A stretch of 64,000 nt of DNA, from assembly GCA_029959085.1 (NCBI GenBank), contig JARWIR010000174.1, forward strand, positions 186,001 through 250,000, written 5' to 3'. The DNA comes from Nemophila menziesii (taxonomy: Eukaryota > Streptophyta > Magnoliopsida > Boraginales > Hydrophyllaceae). The number at the start of each line of letters is the position of its first letter. The first letter of the stretch is position 1. Position numbers and translations under genes: made by a program. The notes under the pieces were generated by a model. It ran no database searches and was not told the DNA's origin. It saw only the letters and a list, made by a program, of their open reading frames with translations. Of the stretch, positions 12,713 through 24,836 are shown piece after piece.

Positions 12713-14239
12713 GTGTTGAGATGTGTTTTATTGACTTTTAGGTTGTTTTTAATATTCTATTTTAGGATATCGTATTTTGGCTCAGTTAGGGTTTTACCAA
12801 CCGTAACATTCAACCCTAATTTCTAAAGTCTCTAACGTTATACCCTAAACCATAAACACAAAACCTTAACCCTATAAATTACACCTAATCCATCACCATA
12901 AGGCCTAAATACTAACCATAAACTCTAACAATAAACCGTAACCAGAAACCCCAAACCCTAAACACTAAACCTTATACCTTAATCACATAACCTTAGTCAC
13001 TGTACCCTAACCATACAAAGGATAATAACGTGAAGATTTTGGCTTGTTTCTATCATCCAAACACGTTGCAAACCGATTTTAAGGTTTTTGAAGTTCCCCG
13101 AAGGATTTCTTCTAACTTTCGCATACTTTCTCAGAATGGGGCACATAATATATGTTTTTTGAGTGCGTTGGGCCTTCTAGATCCGACAGATAGCTTCGCC
13201 ATCTAAGATGATCTGTTTTACGTGTTGAGATGTGTTTTATTGACTTTTAGGTTGTTTTTAATATTCTATTTTTTGATATCGTATTTTGGCTCAGTTAGGG
13301 TTTTACCAATCGTAACATTCAACCCTAATTTCTAAAGTCTCTAACGTTATACCCTAAACCATAAACACAAAACCTTAACCCTATAACCTACACCTAATCC
13401 ATCACCATAAGGCCTAAATACTAACCATAAACTCTAACAATAAACCGTAACCAGAAACCCCAAACCCTAAACACTAAACCTTATACCATAATCACATAAC
13501 CTTAGTCACTGTACCCAAACCATACAAAGGATAATAACGTGAAGATTTTGGCTTGTTTCTATCATCCAAACACGTTGCAAACCGATTTTAAGGTTTTTGA
13601 AGTTCCCCGAAGGATTTCTTCTAACTTTCGCATACTTTCTCAGAATGGGGCACATAATATATGTTTTTTGAGTGCGTTGGGCCTTCTGGGACCGACAGAT
13701 GGCTTCGCCATCTAAGATGATCTGTTTTACGTGTTGAGATGTGTTTAATTGACTTTTAGGTTGTTTTTAATATTCTAATTTTTGATATCGTATTTTGGCT
13801 CAGTTAGGGTTTTACCAACCGTAACATTCAACCCTAATTTCTAATGTCTCTAACGTTATACCCTCAACCATAAACACAAAACCTTAACCCTATAACCTAC
13901 ACCTAATCCATCACCATAAGCCCTAAATACTAACCATAAACTCTAACAATAAAGCGTAACCAGAAACCCCAAACCCTAAACACTAAACCTTATACCATAA
14001 TCACATAACCTTAGTCAGTGAACCCTAACCATGGAAAGGATAATAACGTGAAGATTTTTGCTTGTTTTTATCATCCAAACACGTTGCAAAACGTTTTTAA
14101 GGTTTTTGAAGTTCCCCGAAGGATTTCTGCTAACTTTCACATACTTTCTCAGAATGGGGCACATAATATTTGTTTTTTGAGTGCGTTGGGCCTTCTGGGA
14201 CCGACAGATAGCTTCGCCATCTAAGATGATCTGTTTTAC
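12713..14239 (+). repeat. M26-M28, second copy of the M17-M19 block
   Basis: Monomer starts: 12713, 13222, 13731. Matches 8135-9661 base for base as far as I can read, including the unusual CTATAAATTACACC, CTATTTTTTGATATC and AAAGCGTAACC words. Similarity continues for about 70 bases into the next monomer (shared TGTTTAATTG) and then stops: M20 has TTTTGGCTCAG but M29 has TTTTGGATCAG. Confidence 0.88.
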
Positions 14240-17200
14240 GTGTTGAGATGTGTTTAATTGACTTTTAGGTTGTTTTTAATATTCTATTTTAGGATATCGT
14301 ATTTTGGATCAGTTAGGGTTTTACCAACCGTAACATTCAACCCTAATTTCTAAAGTCTCTAACGTTATACCCTAAACCATAAACACAAAACCTTAACCCT
14401 ATAACCTACACCTAATCCATCACCATAAGGCCTAAATACTAACCATAAACTCTAACAATAAACCGTAACCAGAAACCCCAAACCCTGAACACTAAACCTT
14501 ACACCCTAATCACATAACCTTAGTCACTGAACCCTAACCATGGAAAGGATAATAACGTGAAGATTTTGGCTTGTTTCTATCATCCAAACACGTTGCAAAC
14601 CGTTTTTAAGGTTTTTGAAGTTCCCTGAAGGATTCTTGCTAAGTTTCGTATACTTTCTCAGAATGGGGCACATAATATTTGTTTTTTGAGTGCGTTGGGC
14701 CAACTGGGACCGACAGATAGCTTCGCCATCTAAGATGATCTGTTTTACGTGTTGAGATGTGTTTTATTGACTTTTAGGTTGTTTTTAATACTCTATTTTA
14801 GGATATCGTATTTTGGGTCAGTTAGGGTTTTACCAACCGTAACATTCAACCCTAATTTCTAAAGTCTCTAACGTTATACCCTAAACCATAAACACAAAAC
14901 CTTAACCCTATAACCTACACCTAATCCATCACCATAAGGCCTAAATACTAACCATAAACTCTAACAATAAACCGTAACCAGAAACCCCAAACCCTAAACA
15001 CTAAACCTTATACCCTAATCACATAACCTTAGTCACGGTACCCTAACCATGGAAATGATAATAACGTGAAGATTTTGGCTTGTTTCTATCATCCAAACAC
15101 GTTGCAAACCGATTTTAAGGTTTTTGAAGTTCCCCGAAGGATTTCTTCTAACTTTCGCATACTTTCTCAGAATGGGGCACATAATATATGTTTTTTGAGT
15201 GCGTTGGGCCTTCTGGGACCGACAGATGGCTTCGCCATCTAAGATGATATGTTTTACGTGTTGAGATGTGTTTTATTGACTTTTAGGTTGTTTTTAATAT
15301 TCTATTTTAGGATATCGTATTTTGGCTCACTTAGGGTTTTACCAACCGTAACATTCGACCCTAATTTCTAAAGTCTCTAACGTTATACCCTAAACCATAA
15401 ACACAAAACCTTAACCCTATAACCTACACCTAATCCATATACCATAAGGCCTAAATACTAACCATAAACTCTAACAATAAACCGTAACCAGAAACCCCAA
15501 ACCCTAAACACTAAACCTTATACCATAATCACATAACCTTAGTCACTGTACCCTAACCATGGAAAGGATAATAACGTGAAGATTTTGGCTTGTTTCTATC
15601 ATCCAAACACGTTGCAAACCGATTTTAAGGTTTTTGAAGTTCCCCGAAGGATTTCTGCTAACTTTCGCATACTTTCTCAGAATGGGGCACATAATATATG
15701 TTTTTTGAGTGCGTTGGGCCTTCTGGGACCGACAGATGGCTTCGCCATCTAAGATGATCTGTTTTACGTGTCGAGATGTGTTATATTGACTTTTAGGTTG
15801 TTTTTAATATTCTATTTTAGGATATCGTATTTTGGCTCAGTTATGGTTTTACCAACCGTAACATTCGACCCTAATTTCTAAAGTCTCTAACGTTATACCC
15901 TAAACCATAAACACAAAACCTTAACCCTATAACCTACACCTAATCCATATACCATAAGGCCTAAATACTAACCATAAACTCTAACAATAAACCGTAACCA
16001 GAAACCCCAAACCCTAAACACTAAACCTTATACCATAATCACATAACCTTAGTCACTGTACCCTAACCATGGAAAGGATAATAACGTGAAGATTTTGGCT
16101 TGTTTCTATCATCCAAACACGTTGCAAACCGTTTTTAAGGTTTTTAAAGTTCCCCGAAGGAATTCTGCTAACTTTCGCATACTTTCTCAGAATGGGGAAC
16201 ATAATATATGTTTTTTGAGTGCGTTGGGCCTTCTGGGACCGACAGAGCGCTTCGCCATCTAAGATGATCTGTTTTACGTGTCGAGATGTGTTATATTGAC
16301 TTTTAGGTTGTTTTTAATATTCTATTTTAGGATATCGTATTTTGGCTCAGTTATGGTTTTACCAACCGTAACATTCGACCCTAATTTCTAAAGTCTCTAA
16401 CGTTATACCCTAAACCATAAACACAAAACCTTAACCCTATAACCTACACCTAATCCATATACCATAAGGCCAAAATACTAACCATAAACTCTAACAATAA
16501 ACCGTAACCAGAAACCCCAAACCCTAAACACTAAACCTTATACCATAATCACATAACCTTAGTCACTGTACCCAAACCATGGAAAGGATAATAACGTGAA
16601 GATTTTGGCTTGTTTCTATCATCCAAACAAGTTGCAAACCGTTTTTAAGGTTTTTGAAGTTCCCCGAAGGATTTCTGCTAACTTTCGCATACTTTCTCAG
16701 AATGGGGCACATAATATGTGTTTTTTGAGAGCGTTGGGCCTTTTGGGACGGACAGATAGCTTCGCCATCTAAGATGATCTGTTTTACGTGTTGAGATGTG
16801 TTTTATTGACTTTTAGGTTGTTTTTAATATTCTATTTTAGGATATCGTATTTTGGCTCAGTTAGGGTTTTACCAACCGTAACATTCGACCCTAATTTCTA
16901 AAGTCTCTAACGTTATACCCTAAACCATAAACACAAAACCTTAACCCTATAACCTACACCTAATCCATCACCATAAGGCCTAAATACTAACCATAAACTC
17001 TAACAATAAACCGTAACCAGAAACCCCAAACCCTAAACACTAAACCTTATACCTTAATCACATAACCTTAGTCACTGTACACTAACCATGGAAAGGATAA
17101 TAACGTGAAGATTTTGGCTTGTTTCTATCATCCAAACACGTTGCAAACCGTTTTTAAGGTTTTTGAAGTTCCCCGAAGGATTTCTGCTAACTTTCACATA

Positions 17201-17296
17201 CTTTCTCAGAATGGGGCACATAATATTTGTTTTTTGAGTGCGTTGGGCCTTCTGGGACCGACAGATGGCTTCGCCATCTAAGATTATCTGTTTTAC
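14240..17296 (+). repeat. M29-M34, transitional monomers
   Basis: Monomer starts: 14240, 14749, 15258, 15768, 16278, 16788. This stretch introduces three markers of the central domain: CATTCGACCC for CATTCAACCC, CCATATACCATAAGG (one base longer, giving 510-bp units) and GTGTCGAGATG at the monomer start. M29 and M30 carry GGATCAG and GGGTCAG. Private changes include GGCCAACTGGG (M29), CAGTTATGG (M32, M33), ACAGAGCGC (end of M32) and GGGACGGACAG (end of M33). Confidence 0.87.
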
Positions 17297-17710
17297 GTGT
17301 TGAGATGTGTTTAATTGACTTTTAGGTTGTTTTTAATATTCTAATTTTTGATATCGTATTTTGGCCTTAACCCTAAACCATAAACCATAAGCCCTAAATA
17401 CTAACCATAAACTCTAACAATAAACTGTAACCAGAAACCCCAAACCCTAAACACTAAACCTTATACCATAATCACATAACCTTAGTCAGTGAACCCTAAC
17501 CATGGAAAGGATAATAACGTGAAGATTTTGGCTTGTTTCTATCATCCAAACACGTTGCAAACCGTTTTTAAGGTTTTTGAAGTTCCCCGAAGGATTTCTG
17601 CTAACTTTCGCATACTTTCTCAGAATGGGGCACATAATATTTGTTTTTTGAGTGCGTTGGGCCTTCTGGGACCGACAGATAGCTTCGCCATCTAAGATGA
17701 TCTGTTTTAC
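17297..17710 (+). repeat. M35, shortened 414-bp monomer
   Basis: The unit is intact up to TTTTGGC (about 17365), then jumps to CTTAACCCTAAACC and rejoins the normal tract at CATAAGCCC. About 95 bp is lost, including the reverse telomere motif and the first third of the telomere tract. The ACCCTAAACCATAAACC words at the junction look like a mixture of two tract positions, so more than one step, or template switching between similar motifs, is likely. It directly precedes the five-monomer repeat. Confidence 0.9.
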
Positions 17711-17783
17711 ATGTTGAGATGTGTTTTATTGACTTTTAGGTTGTTTTTAATATTCTATTTTAGGATATCGTATTTTGGATCAG

Positions 17784-17817
17784 TTAGGGTTTTACCAACC
17801 GTAACATTCAACCCTAA
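17784..17817. repeat. Inverted telomere-motif repeat, 8-bp arms, 18-nt loop
   Basis: TTAGGGTT at 17784-17791 is the exact reverse complement of AACCCTAA at 17810-17817. The same pair is present in many monomers (for example 74-81 with 100-107). Where the right arm reads GACCCTAA, 7 bp still pair. Where the left arm reads TAAGGGTT (right domain, Y-type) the stem is broken. A hairpin or cruciform is possible but weak in this form; the T-type monomers have a much tighter version. Confidence 0.7.
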
Positions 17818-18010
17818 TTTCTAAAGTCTCTAACGTTATACCCTAAACCATAAACACAAAACCTTAACCCTATAACCTACACCTAATCCATCACCATAAG
17901 GCCTAAATACTAACCATAAACTCTAACAATAAACCGTAACCAGAAACCCCAAACCCTAAACACTAAACCTTATACCCTAATCACATAACCTTAGTCACTG
18001 AACCCTAACC
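17809..18010 (+). repeat. Degenerate plant-type telomere tract inside the monomer
   Basis: Seen: about 200 bp built almost only of A, C and T on the + strand, with CCCTAAA or near-matches roughly every 10-30 bases (for example in TACCCTAAACC, AAACCCTAAAC, TTAACCCTATA, GAACCCTAACC), separated by CATAAAC-like words. The same tract recurs in every monomer except the deleted copy at 17297-17710. Known: CCCTAAA is the C-strand of the Arabidopsis-type telomere repeat. Inferred: the tract descends from captured telomeric DNA that has mutated and then been amplified with its flank. The third base of one motif varies between AGCCCTAAAT and AGGCCTAAAT and is a useful subfamily marker. Confidence 0.9.
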
Positions 18011-20255
18011 ATGGAAAGGATAATAACGTGAAGATTTTGGCTTGTTTCTATCATCCAAACACGTTGCAAACCGTTTTTAAGGTTTTTGAAGTTCCCCGAA
18101 GGATTTCTGCTAACTTTCGCATACTTTCTCAGAATGGGGCACATAATATTTGTTTTTTGAGTGCGTTGGGCCTTCTGGGACCGACAGATAGCTTCGCCAT
18201 CTAAGATGATCTGTTTTACATGTTGAGATGTGTTTTATTGACTTTTAGGTTGTTTTTAATATTCTATTTTAGGATATCGTATTTTGGATCAGTTAGGGTT
18301 TTACCAACCGTAACATTCAACCCTAATTTCTAAAGTCTCTAACGTTATACCCTAAACCATAAACACAAAACCTTAACCCTATAACCTACACCTAATCCAT
18401 CACCATAAGCCCTAAATACTAACCATAAACTCTAACAATAAACTGTAACCAGAAACCCCAAACCCTAAACACTAAACCTTATACCATAATCACATAACCT
18501 TAGTCACTGAACCCTAACCATGGAAAGGATAACAACGTGAAGATTTTGGCTTGTTTCTATCATCCAAACACGTTGCAAACCGTTTTTAAGGTTTTTGAAG
18601 TTCCCCGAAGGATTTCTGCTAACTTTCGCATACTTTCTCAGAATGGGGCACATAATATATGTTTTTTGAGTGCGTTGGGCCTTCTGGGACCGACAGATCG
18701 CTTCGCCATCTAAGATGATCTGTTTTACGTGTTGAGATGTGTTTTATTGACTTTTAGGTTGTTTTTAATACTCTATTTTAGGATATCGTATTTTGGGTCA
18801 GTTAGGGTTTTACCAACCGTAACATTCAACCCTAATTTCTAAAGTCTCTAACGTTATACCCTAAACCATAAACACAAAACCTTAACCCTATAACCTACAC
18901 CTAATCCATCACCATAAGGCCTAAATACTAACCATAAACTCTAACAATAAACCGTAACCAGAAACCCCAAACCCTAAACACTAAACCTTATACCCTAATC
19001 ACATAACCTTAGTCACTGAACCCTAACCATGGAAAGGATAATAACGTGAAGATTTTGGCTTGTTTCTATCATCCAAACACGTTGCAAACCGTTTTTAAGG
19101 TTTTTGAAGTTCCCTGAAGGATTCTTGCTAAGTTTCGCATACTTTCTCAGAATGGGGCACATAATATATGTTTTTTGAGTGCGTTGGGCCTTCTGGGACC
19201 GACAGATCGCTTCGCCATCTAAGATGATCTGTTTTACGTGTTGAGATGTGTTTTATTGACTTTTAGGTTGTTTTTAATACTCTATTTTAGGATATCGTAT
19301 TTTGGGTCAGTTAGGGTTTTACCAACCGTAACATTCAACCCTAATTTCTAAAGTCTCTAACGTTATACCCTAAACCATAAACACAAAACCTTAACCCTAT
19401 AACCTACACCTAATCCATCACCATAAGGCCTAAATACTAACCGTAAACTCTAACAATAAACCGTAACAAGAAACCCCAAACCCTAAACACTAAACCTTAT
19501 ACCCTAATCACATAACCTTAGTCACTGTACCCTAACCATGGAAAGGATAATAACGTGAAGATTTTGGCTTGTTTCTATCATCCAAACACGTTGCAAACTG
19601 ATTTTAAGGTTTTTGAAGTTCCCCGAAGGATTTCTTCTAACTTTCGCATACTTTCTCAGAATGGGGCACATAATATTTGTTTTTTGAGTGCGTTGGGCCT
19701 TCTGGGACCGACAGATGGCTTCGCCATCTAAGATGATCTGTTTTACGTGTTGAGATGTGTTTTATTGACTTTTAGGTTGTTTTTAATATTCTAATTTTTG
19801 ATATCGTATTTTGGCTCAGTTAGGGTTTTACCAACCGTAACATTCAACCCTAATTTCTAAAGTCTATAACGTTATACCCTAAACCATAAACACAAAACCT
19901 TAACCCTATAACCTACACCTAATCCATCACCATAAGCCCTAAATACTAACCATAAACTCTAACAATAAACTGTAACCAGAAACCCCAAACCCTAAACACT
20001 AAACCTTATACCATAATCACATAACCTTAGTCACTGAACCCTAACCATGGAAAGCATAACAACGTGAAGATTTTGGCTTGTTTCTATCTTCCAAACACGT
20101 TGCAAACCGTTTTTAAGGTTTTTGAAGTTCCCCGAAGGATTTCTGCTAACTTTCGCATACTTTCTCAGAATGGGGCACATAATATTTGTTTTTTGAGTGC
20201 GTTGGGCCTTCTGGGACCGACAGATAGCTTCGCCATCTAAGATGATCTGTTTTAC

Positions 20256-22800
20256 ATGTTGAGATGTGTTATATTGACTTTTAGGTTGTTTTTAATATTC
20301 TATTTTAGGATATCGTATTTTGGATCAGTTAGGGTTTTACCAACCGTAACATTCAACCCTAATTTCTAAAGTCTCTAACGTTATACCCTAAACCATAAAC
20401 ACAAAACCTTAACCCTATAACCTACACCTAATCCATCACCATAAGGCCTAAATACTAACCATAAACTCTAACAATAAACCGTAACCAGAAACCCCAAACC
20501 CTAAACACTAAACCTTATACCCTAATCACATAACCTTAGTCACTGAACCCTAACCATGGAAAGGATAATAACGTGAAGATTTTGGCTTGTTTCTATCATC
20601 CAAACACGTTGCAAACCGTTTTTAAGGTTTTTGAAGTTCCCCGAAGGATTTCTGCTAACTTTCGCATACTTTCTCAGAATGGGGCACATAATATTTGTTT
20701 TTTGAGTGCGTTGGGCCTTCTGGGACCGACAGATAGCTTCGCCATCTAAGATGATCTGTTTTACATGTTGAGATGTGTTTTATTGACTTTTAGGTTGTTT
20801 TTAATATTCTATTTTAGGATATCGTATTTTGGATCAGTTAGGGTTTTACCAACCGTAACATTCAACCCTAATTTCTAAAGTCTCTAACGTTATACCCTAA
20901 ACCATAAACACAAAACCTTAACCCTATAACCTACACCTAATCCATCACCATAAGCCCTAAATACTAACCATAAACTCTAACAATAAACTGTAACCAGAAA
21001 CCCCAAACCCTAAACACTAAACCTTATACCATAATCACATAACCTTAGTCACTGAACCCTAACCATGGAAAGGATAACAACGTGAAGATTTTGGCTTGTT
21101 TCTATCATCCAAACACGTTGCAAACCGTTTTTAAGGTTTTTGAAGTTCCCCGAAGGATTTCTGCTAACTTTCGCATACTTTCTCAGAATGGGGCACATAA
21201 TATATGTTTTTTGAGTGCGTTGGGCCTTCTGGGACCGACAGATCGCTTCGCCATCTAAGATGATCTGTTTTACGTGTTGAGATGTGTTTTATTGACTTTT
21301 AGGTTGTTTTTAATACTCTATTTTAGGATATCGTATTTTGGGTCAGTTAGGGTTTTACCAACCGTAACATTCAACCCTAATTTCTAAAGTCTCTAACGTT
21401 ATACCCTAAACCATAAACACAAAACCTTAACCCTATAACCTACACCTAATCCATCACCATAAGGCCTAAATACTAACCATAAACTCTAACAATAAACCGT
21501 AACCAGAAACCCCAAACCCTAAACACTAAACCTTATACCCTAATCACATAACCTTAGTCACTGAACCCTAACCATGGAAAGGATAATAACGTGAAGATTT
21601 TGGCTTGTTTCTATCATCCAAACACGTTGCAAACCGTTTTTAAGGTTTTTGAAGTTCCCTGAAGGATTCTTGCTAAGTTTCGCATACTTTCTCAGAATGG
21701 GGCACATAATATATGTTTTTTGAGTGCGTTGGGCCTTCTGGGACCGACAGATCGCTTCGCCATCTAAGATGATCTGTTTTACGTGTTGAGATGTGTTTTA
21801 TTGACTTTTAGGTTGTTTTTAATACTCTATTTTAGGATATCGTATTTTGGGTCAGTTAGGGTTTTACCAACCGTAACATTCAACCCTAATTTCTAAAGTC
21901 TCTAACGTTATACCCTAAACCATAAACACAAAACCTTAACCCTATAACCTACACCTAATCCATCACCATAAGGCCTAAATACTAACCATAAACTCTAACA
22001 ATAAACCGTAACAAGAAACCCCAAACCCTAAACACTAAACCTTATACCCTAATCACATAACCTTAGTCACTGTACCCTAACCATGGAAAGGATAATAACG
22101 TGAAGATTTTGGCTTGTTTCTATCATCCAAACACGTTGCAAACTGATTTTAAGGTTTTTGAAGTTCCCCGAAGGATTTCTTCTAACTTTCGCATACTTTC
22201 TCAGAATGGGGCACATAATATTTGTTTTTTGAGTGCGTTGGGCCTTCTGGGACCGACAGATGGCTTCGCCATCTAAGATGATCTGTTTTACGTGTTGAGA
22301 TGTGTTTTATTGACTTTTAGGTTGTTTTTAATATTCTAATTTTTGATATCGTATTTTGGCTCAGTTAGGGTTTTACCAACCGTAACATTCAACCCTAATT
22401 TCTAAAGTCTATAACGTTATACCCTAAACCATAAACACAAAACCTTAACCCTATAACCTACACCTAATCCATCACCATAAGCCCTAAATACTAACCATAA
22501 ACTCTAACAATAAACTGTAACCAGAAACCCCAAACCCTAAACACTAAACCTTATACCATAATCACATAACCTTAGTCACTGAACCCTAACCATGGAAAGC
22601 ATAACAACGTGAAGATTTTGGCTTGTTTCTATCTTCCAAACACGTTGCAAACCGTTTTTAAGGTTTTTGAAGTTCCCCGAAGGATTTCTGCTAACTTTCG
22701 CATACTTTCTCAGAATGGGGCACATAATATTTGTTTTTTGAGTGCGTTGGGCCTTCTGGGACCGACAGATAGCTTCGCCATCTAAGATGATCTGTTTTAC
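20256..22800 (+). repeat. Five-monomer higher-order repeat, copy 2 (M41-M45)
   Basis: Monomer starts: 20256, 20765, 21274, 21783, 22292, each 2545 bp after its partner. Very few differences from copy 1: for example M41 has GTGTTATATTG where M36 has GTGTTTTATTG, and M39 has CTAACCGTAAACTC where M44 has CTAACCATAAACTC. The private GTCTATAACG and TATCTTCCAAAC changes in M40-M41 recur in M45-M46, which places the duplication after those mutations. Confidence 0.92.
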
Positions 22801-24327
22801 ATGTTGAGATGTGTTATATTGACTTTTAGGTTGTTTTTAATATTCTATTTTAGGATATCGTATTTTGGATCAGTTAGGGTTTTACCAACCGTAACATTCA
22901 ACCCTAATTTCTAAAGTCTCTAACGTTATACCCTAAACCATAAACACAAAACCTTAACCCTATAACCTACACCTAATCCATCACCATAAGGCCTAAATAC
23001 TAACCATAAACTCTAACAATAAACCGTAACCAGAAACCCCAAACCCTAAACACTAAACCTTATACCCTAATCACATAACCTTAGTCACTGAACCCTAACC
23101 ATGGAAAGGATAATAACGTGAAGATTTTGGCTTGTTTCTATCATCCAAACACGTTGCAAACCGTTTTTAAGGTTTTTGAAGTTCCCTGAAGGATTCTTGC
23201 TAAGTTTCGCATACTTTCTCAGAATGGGGCACATAATATATGTTTTTTGAGTGCGTTGGGCCTTCTGGGACCGACAGATCGCTTCGCCATCTAAGATGAT
23301 CTGTTTTACGTGTTGAGATGTGTTTTATTGACTTTTAGGTTGTTTTTAATACTCTATTTTAGGATATCGTATTTTGGGTCAGTTAGGGTTTTACCAACCG
23401 TAACATTCAACCCTAATTTCTAAAGTCTCTAACGTTATACCCTAAACCATAAACACAAAACCTTAACCCTATAACCTACACCTAATCCATCACCATAAGG
23501 CCTAAATACTAACCATAAACTCTAACAATAAACCGTAACAAGAAACCCCAAACCCTAAACACTAAACCTTATACCCTAATCACATAACCTTAGTCACTGT
23601 ACCCTAACCATCGAAAGGATAATAACGTGAAGATTTTGGCTTGTTTCTATCATCCAAACACGTTGCAAACTGATTTTAAGGTTTTTGAAATTCCCCGAAG
23701 GATTTCTTCTAACTTTCGCATACTTTCTCAGAATGGGGCACATAATATATGTTTTTTGAGTGCGTTGGGCCTTCTGGGACCGACAGATGGCTTCGCCATC
23801 TAAGATGATCTGTTTTACGTGTTGAGATGTGTTTTATTGACTTTTAGGTTGTTTTTAATATTCTAATTTTTGATATCGTATTTTGGCTCAGTTAGGGTTT
23901 TACCAACCGTAACATTCAACCCTAATTTCTAAAGTCTCTAACGTTATACCCTAAACCATAAACACAAAACCTTAACCCTATAACCTACACCTAATCCATC
24001 ACCATAAGCCCTAAATACTAACCATAAACTCTAACAATAAAGAGTAACCAGAAACCTCAAACCCTAAACACTAAACCTTATACCATAATCACATAACCTT
24101 AGTCAATGAACCCTAACCATGGAAAGGATAATAACGTGAAGATTTTGGCTTGTTTTTATCATCCAAACACGTTGCAAACCGTTTTTAAGGTTTTTGAAGT
24201 TCCCCGAAGGATTTCTGCTAACTTTCACATACTTTCTCAGAATGGGGCACATAATATATGTTTTTTGAGTGCGTTGGGCCTTCTGGGACCGACAGATCGC
24301 TTCGCCATCTAAGATGATTTGTTTTAC
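22801..24327 (+). repeat. Five-monomer repeat, rearranged partial copy 3 (M46-M48)
   Basis: Monomer starts: 22801, 23310, 23819. M46 begins like M41 (ACATGTTGAG, GGATCAG) but its second half is that of M43 (CCCTGAAGGATTCTTGCTAAG), so about two monomers were lost by exchange inside M46. M47 matches M44 and M39. M48 is CTAATTTTTGATATC type but has AAAGAGTAACC and AACCTCAAACC, the marker of a subfamily seen again at 29427, 34025, 37081, 39117 and 42171. Confidence 0.88.
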
Positions 24328-24836
24328 GTGTTGAGATGTGTTTTATTGACTTTTAGGTTGTTTTTAATATTTTATTTTAGGATATCGTATTTTGGGTTAG
24401 TTAGGGTTTTACCAACCCTAACATTCAACCCTAATTTCTAAATTCTCTAACGTTATACCCTAAACCATAAACACAAAACCTTAACCCTATAACCTACACC
24501 TAATCCATCACCATAAGGCCTAAATACTAACCATAAACTCTAACAATAAACCGTAACCAGAAACCCCAAACCCTAAACACTAAACCTTATACCCTAATCA
24601 CATAACCTTAGTCACTGAACCCTAACCATGGAAAGGATAATAACGTAAAGATTTTGGCTTGTTTCTATCATCCAAACACGTTGCAAACCGTTTTTAATGT
24701 TTTTGAAGTTCCCCGAAGGATTTCTGCTAAGTTTCGCATACTTTCTCAGAATGGGGCACATAATATATGTTTTTTGAGTGTGTTGGGCCTTCTGGGACCG
24801 ACAGATTGCTTCGCCATCTAAGATGATCTGTTTTAC
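24328..24836 (+). repeat. M49, first T-type monomer
   Basis: Defines the T subfamily: AATATTTTATTTT in the leader, TTTTGGGTTAGTTAGGG, CCAACCCTAAC in place of CCAACCGTAAC, and AAATTCTCTAACG. Its second half has AACGTAAAG, TTTTTAATGTTTTTG and GAGTGTGTTGGG. Eight T-type units occur between 24.3 and 45.7 kb and none elsewhere in the window. Confidence 0.9.
24400..24422. repeat. T-type telomeric hairpin in M49
   Basis: GTTAGGGTT at 24400-24408 and AACCCTAAC at 24414-24422 are perfect reverse complements around a TTACC loop. One G-to-C change (CCGTAAC to CCCTAAC) creates the right arm, and this second pairing partner is 13 bases closer than the one used in other monomers. Confidence 0.85.

Larger units (their letters stand above)
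17711..18219 (+). repeat. Representative 509-bp monomer (M36)
   Basis: A typical unit, used here as the anatomical reference. In order: AT-rich leader 17711-17783 with a GATATC site at 17764-17769; reverse-oriented telomere motif TTAGGGTT at 17784-17791; degenerate CCCTAAA tract about 17809-18010; CCATGG at 18009-18014; non-telomeric half 18011-18219, which includes a T-rich stretch, a purine/pyrimidine-mixed segment and the AGAT..GCCATCT hairpin remnant at 18186-18202. The length is not a multiple of three, so any reading frame shifts at every monomer boundary. I recognise no gene or transposon fragment in the non-telomeric half. Confidence 0.93.
17711..20255 (+). repeat. Five-monomer higher-order repeat, copy 1 (M36-M40)
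   Basis: Monomer starts: 17711, 18220, 18729, 19238, 19747. Order of markers: ACATGTTGAG with GGATCAG (M36, M37); AATACTCTATTTT with GGGTCAG (M38, M39); CTAATTTTTGATATC with GTCTATAACG and AAACTGTAACC (M40). The next 2545 bp repeats this order. M38 carries the unusual CCCTGAAGGATTCTTGCTAAG in its second half, and M39 has AACAAGAAACC. Confidence 0.92.

Noticed and set aside
17297..17710. Mobile-element footprint at the short monomer
   Set aside because: No target-site duplication, terminal repeat or foreign sequence is present; the change is a deletion or rearrangement of the monomer itself.
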